From: Pollenia angustigena
Lineage: Eukaryota > Arthropoda > Insecta > Diptera > Polleniidae
Direction of reading: 5' to 3'
NCBI GenBank assembly: GCA_930367215.1
Contig: OV884060.1
Location: 176,091,253-176,155,252, forward strand
DNA length: 64,000 bases
Positions 56,618 to 64,000 of this stretch are shown here, piece after piece. The first letter of the stretch is position 1; the number at the start of each line of letters is the position of its first letter. The notes below the pieces were generated by a model that worked only from the letters and a program-made list of their open reading frames with translations, was not told where the DNA came from and searched no databases. The position numbers and the translations under genes are program-made.

Positions 56618-57549
56618 ATTAGTGTGTCCCAAAAAAAGTTTTTTTTGGGGCTCAAGCATAATTTAAAAGCTTATAGGGTAAAGTATTTTTGAGATTTTTT
56701 TGTGATTTTTCGTAAGAGGTTTGGAGGTCGCTCAAGTCGAATTTTTGCCAAAAATCGCCGGTCTTTTTTTAAGTTTTCTTCATAACCTTGTCAAAAATCC
56801 ACGATTTTTTACACTTTTAAGGAAATAATTTAAAAGAAAAATGTCCAAGCTTTATTTTGGTGTACAAAGACTAGAAGTTTTTGCAATGCATTTGCTCTTT
56901 TATGCACCCCACATTAACATTTTTCGAAATTTTTCCATAAATTTTGTAAATAAAGGCTTATAACTTTTAAAATCTTTATGAAAATGAAACAAACAAACAA
57001 TGTAGTTTGAAAGATCAATTTAAATAATGTTTAAGCAAATCAAACGCAAAATTTTGATTTTTAATTGTTTGTTGGGTATGAGTAATAATATCATAAACTG
57101 GGTGCAAAGCTGAAAACCGGTATAACTCAGGAACGGTGAGAGCAAATTCAAAAATATTTGTTTCTAAGTTATTCAGAATAAATTGATCTTTCAAACAGCA
57201 TTCTTTGTTTGTTTCATTTTCATAAAGATTTTAAAAGTTTTAAGCGTTATTTACAAAGTTTATGGAAAAATTACGAAAAATTTTAATGAAGGGTGCATAA
57301 ATGAGCAAATGCATTGCAAAAACTTATAATCTTTGTACACCAAAATAAAGCTTTAACATTTTTCTTTTAAATTATTTCCTTAAAAGTGAAAAAATCGTGG
57401 TTTTTGACAAAGTTATGAAAGGCCGGTATACCCGATTAATGGCAAAAATTCGACTTGAGCGACCTCTAAACATTTTCCGAAAAATCTAAAAAAAATCTTA
57501 AAAATACTTTACCCTATAAGCTCTTAAATTATGCTTGGGACACACTAAT
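56618..57549. mobile_element. 0.93-kb palindromic element (foldback-type)
   Basis: ATTAGTGTGTCCCAA at both ends, inverted, flanked by GTAT on both sides. Arms of about 440 bp pair almost throughout ('caagcataatttaaaagct', 'aaatgaaacaaacaaac', 'gcaaatgcattgcaaaa' with partners); the loop is ~57050-57120. A transcript would be a long dsRNA hairpin. No coding. Confidence 0.9.
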
Positions 57550-57669
57550 GTATATTTAATAAAAAAATTCAACAATATTTATTTTAACTGGACAAATTGT
57601 ATTTTAGCTGGTAACTGGACAAGACCCGAAAAAACTGGACAATCCAGGCCATTCCTGGCCCTAGTCTAG

Positions 57670-58070
57670 TCGCATATTCAGAACGTTTTGCGGCCAAACC
57701 AAATCAATTATGTTGTTGGTGCAGGTTCCCTGCAATAGTCTGGTCCGATTTTAACCACTCATAATGGATTGTATCCTTCAAGTCCCACCAAATACAGAGC
57801 ATTTCCTGATTATCGGTTTGTTGTTATTTTTCACCGCCCAAATCAATTCGATGCACAGAATACTTCTAACGGGGTTCATGCATTATTTCGAACATGCAAA
57901 GCCCTCTTATAACGGTTCCGGATTTTAATTTGTTTGACATCTAAATTCCTTGCTTTTATAGGAATTCTGCTGCTGGCAATCGTTTCTAAATTGCTGCTCG
58001 AATGCCCTCTTAACAAGTTTGACAACAATATTCGAGCGTTTTTTTTTTTGACCTGCACGGTCCTTCTGTG
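57670..58070 (-). pseudogene. Degenerate mariner transposase, middle part
   Basis: On the minus strand with shifts: RGLCMFEIMHEP, then KYSVHRIDLGGEK, which corresponds to the mariner stretch ending in the first catalytic Asp (pattern 'LHRIVTGDEKW'; here Asp/Leu are altered). After a deletion: MLCIWWDLKDTIHYEWLKSD, then QTIAGNLHQQHN and AAKRSEYA, the 'CIWWD..G..YYELL...ET' block. The second and third acidic residues are missing. Clearly dead. Confidence 0.75.
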
Positions 58071-58199
58071 TTAAATGTAACACTTCTTAAGCACGCAAAC
58101 CATATTTGGTGCGTTGCAATCAATGGAACATATTCAAGATAAGCTTTGGTGAGCAATTGAAGACATATAGCTAAGCTTATTCTTTGATTGCACAAAAAT

Positions 58200-59110
58200 T
58201 AACCATTTCGAAGCAAAAAAAAAACAGATCTGCTTACACTATTTCGTTAGAAGTTAGAAAAAATTAGCAACTGCTACAAAGTTATTAAAGACACAAAGCA
58301 GGTGAAAAAGATATGCCATAGGTTGTGAGTCCTACATTTTTAGTGTTAAATTCGTTGAAATTGTACATGAAAGCCACAATGGCCACACACATGGGCGGGG
58401 GAGAACTTTTTAGACCGTTTTCTCAATGTATCTGTTACTAAATCTCGACATTTATTTACTAGACTGACAAACTATACGTTGACGATTTTGGTATTCCCAA
58501 AATACCGACAAAAACATTATTTTCAGTTTGCAATACCCCATTGATTGAATTTATCTGTTTACCATATAAGTAGTTGAAAGATGAGCTTCGCGACAGAATA
58601 GAAGCCAATGAGCCATTCAGAAAACCAATTTCTTTAATCTGCAGTTTTTCGTTGGGGAAAAAATCAATCGCCCAAAAAGAAAACGGCCACAAGAAAAGAA
58701 TTCTAAGTCAATTGGTAGGCTGGTCTGCGTATAATATCGTTTCCATCTACAGTCGTGTAGGGTGTTATAAAACCAAAATATCCCTCTTTCCTTTCGTAAC
58801 AATTACAATAATTAAATTTGTTTGCTAAAATCACTGTTAAGCAATTAATTCGCTGACGTCTCAATAATTTACGTTTGATTACGATGATTGCACAGTGGGC
58901 GATTTTGAAGAAAAGGAAAATTTACTTCATTGCGAAATAAAATATTTTTTTTTATTTTGTAAGATTTATAAATCCATACAATTATAAACTGCTGGACTTT
59001 TTATAGTAATGAAAAAGTCAAAAACTTGAGCTTAAGAAACAACAATAAGGAACGCAGAGCAATATATTTTATTTTCTTCAAAGGTTTTTTTAACCCTTAT
59101 GTGCTCAACA
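58200..59110. other. Stretch without recognised feature
   Basis: Minus-strand ORFs at 58459-58802 show no motif I recognise. Composition slightly less AT-rich than average. Confidence 0.35.
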
Positions 59111-59543
59111 AGGTACCAATATGACCGGCTGTGACACATTGGAAAGATTAAAGCGGAAACTCCTGGAGGCTTATTCTGAATTGCGATGCGAAAATCAATT
59201 CGATGCACAAATGAAATGCGATGCGAAAGAAAATTGGTATTCTGTTAGACTTTCGCAATCGCATTCGCAATTTATTTCAAATCGTGGCAACGCTGCTCAA
59301 ATATACGTCAGTGTCAATAAACGTCAAATTAAAAATAAATAAATTGTTTGTCTTTGGCTATAAAAATTGTTTAAACAATTTATTTAGGACATTCTGTAAT
59401 AAAAAAAAAATAATAAAAATGGATTTTGTGGCACTGGTTCGATGACGAAGAAAATGAAAAGGTTTTGTGTGTACTTTATAATCGGCCCAAGCCTATTAAA
59501 ATTAAAGTTGAAGTCAAATATTTTTGAACTGGTTTATATCAAC

Positions 59544-60034
59544 CCCTAACCGCGAAAATAATGTAAGCGCCAAAAATCAAATTTTACAGGAGAGGGCTTT
59601 TTTGTTTTATTTCATATGGGCACTTCCACAGAAAATCTCTCTTTTTGTCACGTCACGTCACCTAGCAATTATTCTTGTATTTTAGAACCACGTTGTTCAA
59701 ATTTTTCCTCTCTTTCACTAAATGAAAACCTAGTTGCGCTCTGCACCCAAATGCAAAAAAAGTAAATAAAATTTTCATTATTCTTTGAGAAACGATTAAA
59801 AATGGTTGGTGACGTTACGTGACAAAAAGTAGACATTTCTGTGGAAATACCAATATTAATTTTGTATGAAATGTGTCGCTTACACTAAAATTGTTTTTGC
59901 TATAAAATCGTAACGGTACATTATGTGACCATGATATTTTAGGAGATGATGCAAGTGTTGCCAATAAAGTCATTTATTAAAAAAAAAAACGAAAATTGAA
60001 AATCATGTCGCTTACGTTATTTTCGCTGTTAGGG
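59544..60034. mobile_element. 491-bp MITE inside the Harbinger element
   Basis: CCCTAACCGCGAAAATAATG at left, inverse of CCCTAACAGCGAAAATAACG at right, then TAAGCG. It truncates the Myb-like frame. 'gacgttacgtgac' and 'cacgtcacgtcacc' words are mirrored inside. Confidence 0.8.
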
Positions 60035-60245
60035 CTCGATATATTTCATACTTTTTCCATCCTGCAGCTTCTCTAATAGGTGGTCCATTGACATTTAGTT
60101 CTTCAGTTAACGTTTGCCACAAAGTATTTACCGACTGACGTGCATTTGATGTTTTCAAATGGCCTCTTGCCAATTGGCTGTGCTTATTCATAAATTCTAT
60201 CATTATTTTAAATTGACGCGGTTTGGTGGTCTTATTGCTTGTTTC
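60012..60245 (-). pseudogene. Myb/SANT-like DNA-binding protein, Harbinger partner, truncated
   Basis: Minus-strand frame: FRETSNKTTKPRQFKMIEFM, NKHSQLARGHLKTSNARQSV, then NTLWQTLTEELNVNGPPIRE, AAGWKKYEIYR. This has the tri-helix layout of the Myb/SANT-like domain of insect zeste-type and Harbinger partner proteins (pattern 'FM..HP.LA.G....LW..LT..LN..GPP.R...GWKK.W'). The bases just upstream, 'tttaattcag', look like a splice acceptor, so this may be an internal exon. The last seven codons come from the MITE at 59544, which cuts the domain before its third helix. Presumed role: bringing the transposase to the ends or nucleus. Non-functional now. Confidence 0.75.
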
Positions 60246-60659
60246 CCTGAATTAAATTATAAATACATATATGATGGATAAATAAATAAAATATTATCTT
60301 TCACTAACATGTTTGTACTTTGCGAATGCTATTTTGTTGTCGAATAAATTTTGCGAATTTGACATTTGTTTTCGCAATGTAGAATATCGACTTGTCACAT
60401 TTTCGCATTTGAAATGCGATTAAAAAAAAAACTTTGCGAATATCGCAATACAGAATAGCAATTGTTCGCATTTATGCATTTTCGCATCGCATTGATTTTC
60501 GCATCGCAATTCAGAATAAGCCTCCTGAATGAAAGACATTTTAGAATCTATGTTAATGAAAGAAAGCGTAAACGGAAAAGGCCTAAAAATCCCTGGTTAA
60601 TCAAACTGGGTTCAACGTGCAAAAGATTAAAGCGCATAGGGAACATTGTTTAAGAAGGC

Positions 60660-61970
60660 CGTCCCCAACAACAGGTTGTAGGGCCAGCTAACTAAGTTAT
60701 TTAGTATCTTTTGTCAAGCCCATTAATATTTTACAGCGTTTTAACTAGATAATTAGTGCGAAAAAGCTTGTTTCCTACATATCTTCTGTATATGTACCCG
60801 GGTACCTTGCCGCGAAATATAAGATGTTTTTTTACAGCGCACACAGGGTTAATGACGTTTGCTGGTTTATTTGTTTATTCGATAGTGCAGTGGTTTTTCC
60901 TGAATCCAAGTTGATGATTTGGAATTGTGTATTTGTGTGCTCCCTCCTAAACTTATTTTCTGAAATTTTAGCAGTAATTTCCTGCTTAAGCGGCGCTTAA
61001 CATAGACTTTAAATGTTTGTAAATTTCTGGAGGTGGATGATAGTATAGGTAAGAAATTTGGTCCAAAATGCAATACTATGAATTAACGAGATCTGTTTAA
61101 AAATAAAATGTTACATGTAAAAGTTTTAAATTCAAAATTCAGTTCAGAAGTTTTGAAAAGGCATTTTCATTTATCATTTTCTTTAAAATTCCCCACTGTA
61201 TGACATTAAGTACGATTATTTTATATCCCAAAACTTTTTCTGTTTTTTTGCCTGGCTCCAAATGGTCTGAGTTTAATTACATCTACAGCTCAATAACACA
61301 CACTTGTATGTACAGCAAAACAATAATTAAAGAAAAAAAATCACCAAAAAACTTATTAAAGCTTGAACTGATAAAAATAAAAATTAAATGTGCAAATTTA
61401 AAAAAAAATACAGCAAAACAATTATAGGCCTTGTAGTAAAATTGCACAGCAGGAAGTTTCATATAAATGATACTCAACTGCTTCAAATTTAATTAAAATA
61501 TACATCCATCCATATACGTATGGACGAGAGTCTGTCTTTATTAGGCATTTTTAATTTTTCTTTTTTATTTTCCATTTTATTCCATCTTATGGAAATCACA
61601 AAAGTATTAAAATTTTATTTCATTTAATTATCATCATAAAACAAATTAAGTAATTTTGTTAACTTTACAAAACAAAGACAGACGAATTAAACATTTACGT
61701 ATATTTGACTTTTATTTTTATGGTGACAATTAAAAAATACAGGTCAAATAGAAATGAATTAGATCAGTTGGTTACTAAAAGAATAAAAGCAAATCAAACA
61801 GTAAGAAATATGATCACAGATTTTCATTGTTTTTGCCCTAGCCCTTCTAGTTCTAATGAAAACTACTGAATTTGAAATAGTTTGAATGTTTAAATATTTG
61901 CATTCTGAAATTATTTCACACTAATTTGGATGCAAATTAAATTAAGATAAAGAAAGTAGACTAGAATTGA
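60660..61970. other. AT-rich stretch, nothing recognised
   Basis: Short ORFs only. 'cccgggtaccttgccgcg' near 60798 is a small GC-richer patch. Confidence 0.4.
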
Positions 61971-62116
61971 TCCCGAGAAAAAATATGATACGATATGGTC
62001 ACGAACAACTTATTCAATATGGCTGCATATAATTAAAAGAAAATTTTTTATTTTAACTAAAGGATGTTTTTCAAGCCCAATAAATTTTACGGAAGGGTAA
62101 GCTGTCAAACGAACTA

Positions 62117-62297
62117 AGGCCCCTATTACGATTTACAACTCAACTCAGTTGAGTTGTAATAAATACAACTGGTTGTGATCAGTTGTAATTTTTGTCATGT
62201 TTTTGTTCACCGCAATTTAGCAAAGTTGTAGTCCATAATACAAAAATTATGAAATTACAACTCAACTAAGTTGAGTTGTAAACCGTAATAGGGGCCT
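62117..62297. mobile_element. 181-bp MITE with ~45-bp arms
   Basis: AGGCCCCTATTACGATTTAC, AACTCAACTCAGTTGAGTTG at left mirrored at right. TA flanks both sides; the TSD may be TA or a degraded 3-bp site. The arms themselves hold the palindrome CAACT(C/A)AGTTG. Confidence 0.88.
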
Positions 62298-62410
62298 TAT
62301 ATACTGTGCACACTTTCTGACATTAATGAGCAGTACACTCTGGCACACAGGAGAAAATAAAAACTGATTTTAATTAAAAAATTTGTGATATTAACAGAGA
62401 TTTTGTTTGT

Positions 62411-62640
62411 TGTGCTTAATTCCCAATTTTTTTCTTGATAAAAACACTGAAAATTATTGTTGATGGGATAAGCTATTCCTATGCGCATTTCACTGGTTGC
62501 TTAGGCCAGACCATCAGGAAACTTCATCCAAAGATTTAAGAAAAGCTAAATTTATTATACTAATAAAACTGTTAAGCGAATAAAAATTATAAGCAACAGT
62601 TTTACTTGTTACAAAATCAAAGCTTAAATATTAATTAAAA
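62411..62640 (+). repeat. Family-A repeat, 5' part
   Basis: TGTGCTTAATTCCC, 'gatgggataagctattcctatg', 'aggccagaccatcaggaaac', ending about 'caaaatcaaagcttaaata'. Confidence 0.8.
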
Positions 62641-62689
62641 ATATTAATTAGATTTGCGAATTAATATTATATGTATATTCATTTCCGTC

Positions 62690-64000
62690 GTTCCAAATTG
62701 GAGCATAGGGCCATTACAAATGTATTCCATTGTGATCTGTTACAAGCTACATATTAGATTAATTTCGTTCCAGGATTTTCTTGTAGATGCTACCTCAGAA
62801 TCCAACTGTCTTCTCCTCGTGTGGGCGGGTCTTCCTCTTCTTCTAGTACCCTATGGATTCCAGTCAATGGCTGCCCGTGTTAGGTCACCTGCTGGTTTAC
62901 GTAGTGTGTAACCTAGCCAGTTCCACTTACGTCTTAGTATTTCGGTGCGCAGAGGAGCTTGTTTTGTGACTGGCCATAGGTCGAGGTTGGATATCACATT
63001 TGGCCATAATATTTTAAAAATTCTCCTCAGACATTTATTGGAAAAGACTTGAAGTGAAGTTATGTCGCGCGCAGCAGCATTCCAAGTTTCACATCCATAC
63101 AATAGAGTTGACTTTACATTGTTGTTGTTCTAGTTGATACATGAGAAGCCTTCCATACAGGACGCAGGAGGCCAAAGGACCGCCGGGCACAGTTGATACG
63201 GTTTACTATATCCTCACTTGATCCTCCATTTTTGCTGATAATACTGCCGAGATAGCAGAAGCTGTTAATATCCTCGAGCACGGTGCCATTCATCTCAAGG
63301 TGCTGCTTGCTGTCGGTGTTCACACACATTGATTTAGTCTTGGATATGTTTATTTTCAGTCCTGCATTCGCTGTCCTGCTTCTAGCAGCCTTAGCTTTCG
63401 AGACATGTCGCTGTACGTTTGTGCCAGGATACAGATGTCATCAGCGTAATCTAGATCACCTAGCCGCTTGTGTAGGCTCACTTGAATTCCAGAGGAGTTT
63501 TCTGTTGCGGTCTTCATCACCACATCAAGAACGATGTTGAAAAGTAGAGGTGACATAACGCAACCCTACCGAACCCCGGTGTTTACATTTATTTTATTGC
63601 CAAGATTGTTTTACATGTAGACCCATTGAATAGGCTTCTAATAAGAAGACAAGTTTCGGTGGGGTGCCTTTGCATTCTAATGCCTTCCATATGGTGTGAT
63701 GGGCGAGCTTATCAAATGCTTTTTCGAAGTCTATGAAACTAGATATAAGCGGGATCTCCACTCCACAGACTGTTCAACGATTACTCTTAGAGTATTCACT
63801 TGGTCCACACAGGATTTTCGCGACGAAAGCCAGCTTGTTCCGGACGGAGCTAGGGTTCCAAGGCATTGAGTCGGCCTGTGATGATATGCGCTATGATATG
63901 AAGAGTGATTCCTCTCCAGTTGTTGCATTCCGACAAATTTCCCTTTTTAGGTAGTTTCACAATGATTCCCTCCTTAAGCTCTTCATGCAGGCACTCCGTT
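62690..64000 (-). mobile_element. Non-LTR retrotransposon, 3' portion, runs off the window
   Basis: GC-richer minus-strand copy with the RT, thumb and C-terminal region in order, 3' end near 62690 with no clear poly-A. The 5' part lies beyond 64000. The related fragment at 50835-52290 is on the same strand. Confidence 0.85.
62690..64000 (-). pseudogene. LINE reverse transcriptase ORF, broken
   Basis: From the 5' side (64000 down): 'LPKKGNLSECNNWRGITLH' (RT block 1), 'FIDFEKAFDKLAHHTIWKAL' (block with first catalytic Asp), 'VR*GCVMSPLLFNIVLDVVM' (a TAG replaces the usual Gln), 'RLGDLDYADDICILAQT' (YADD catalytic box), 'FCYLGSIISKNGG', YGCETW, CLRRIF, 'RRKWNWLGYTLRKPAGDLTR', 'AAIDWNP', then 'GTRRRGRPAHTRRRQLDSE'. 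This order fits RTE-like or related LINEs found in many insects; the clade is uncertain. At least one nonsense codon and several frameshifts are visible, so it cannot encode a working protein as read. Confidence 0.88.

Larger units (their letters stand above)
54915..57660. mobile_element. Family-F element, copy 2, heavily invaded
   Basis: Left GGGGTTGCCAGAAACTAAAG and right GTAACTGGACAAGACCC, AACTGGACAATCCAGGCC match copy 1. TCTAGCAT / TCTAGTCG flanks are only weakly alike. Contains an ACACAG element, two family-A pieces and a 0.9-kb palindrome. Confidence 0.55.
59166..60524 (-). mobile_element. PIF/Harbinger element encoding a Myb-like exon
   Basis: GAGGCTTATTCTGAATTGCG at both ends, inverted, followed by GCGAAAATC words; 3-bp CTG on both sides (59163-59165, 60525-60527). 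Carries part of a Myb/SANT-like gene on the minus strand and a nested MITE at 59544-60034. Harbinger elements typically encode a transposase plus a Myb-like partner; here only the partner remains. Confidence 0.88.
59121..60651 (+). pseudogene. Small Lys/Arg-rich ORF split by a Harbinger element
   Basis: MTGCDTLERLKRKLL (59121-59165) resumes exactly after the 1.36-kb insertion at 60525 with NERHFRIYVNERKRKRKRPK, then NPWLIKLGSTCKRLKRIGNI and a stop at 60651. The frame is kept if the insertion and one CTG copy are removed. About 56 residues, strongly basic, possibly the last exon of a larger gene or of an older transposon. No family recognised. The coincidence of frame and TSD is the only evidence that it was coding. 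Confidence 0.4.

Overview
The window is AT-rich, repeat-saturated nuclear DNA from an insect, most likely a higher (calyptrate-type) fly. Pointers are mariner, hAT, Harbinger and pogo-type DNA transposons, Jockey-like non-LTR fragments ending in CCTAACCTAA-type tails, a short Helitron, tRNA-derived SINEs, and the dispersed fly-type repeats that open with 'accctccaccac' and close with 'cggcacagccgaatatagcac'. I found no intact host gene, no rRNA or tRNA gene and no CRISPR array. The only coding material I can support is broken transposon code plus one small basic ORF cut by a transposon. The window is probably intergenic or the inside of a very long intron.

Layout. 1-7330: a degenerate ~31-bp ATCGAT-rich tandem array, interrupted by a palindromic element (1471-2653), a small hairpin MITE, a Jockey-like LINE end and a 1.5-kb element carrying seven 153-bp units. 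8501-9435: Helitron with a nested MITE. 9590-12500: mariner fossil, a dispersed element split by other insertions, and a hAT with transposase remains. 13377-16400: a family-A repeat split by a 2.6-kb Harbinger-type element. 16363-21021: three hAT elements, two of them nested, with a Harbinger MITE innermost. 21189-23620: two nested foldback-type 'comb' elements. 26157-26838: Jockey-like LINE end. 28143-30387: hAT inside a Harbinger-type MITE. 31544-36260: MITEs, SINE, ~115-bp satellites and an inverted family-A copy. 38355-38955: internally deleted Tc1/mariner transposase. 40193-46115: five-level nest of pogo-like and hAT elements inside one 153-bp-repeat element. 47085-50560: MITEs, family A and a 41-bp minisatellite. 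50835-53625: two more comb elements, one in a LINE and one in a MITE. 54915-57660: nested dispersed elements with a 0.9-kb palindrome. 57670-58070: mariner fossil. 59120-60651: basic ORF split by a Harbinger element that still encodes a Myb/SANT-like exon. 62690-64000: non-LTR reverse transcriptase, minus strand, running off the end.

Target-site duplications (TSDs) readable by eye drive most classifications: 8 bp for seven hAT elements, 3 bp for eight Harbinger-type elements, TA for the pogo-like ones and ~9 bp for four comb elements. The comb elements are the best candidate for an undescribed system. Their inverted arms are arrays of A-rich words spaced by C-tracts (ATGAAAAAT-nn-CCCC-AAA). 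The C-tract word differs between subfamilies while the architecture, GGC termini and 9-bp TSD stay the same. Three of the four also carry an 82-bp GC-palindromic satellite that varies in copy number and orientation.
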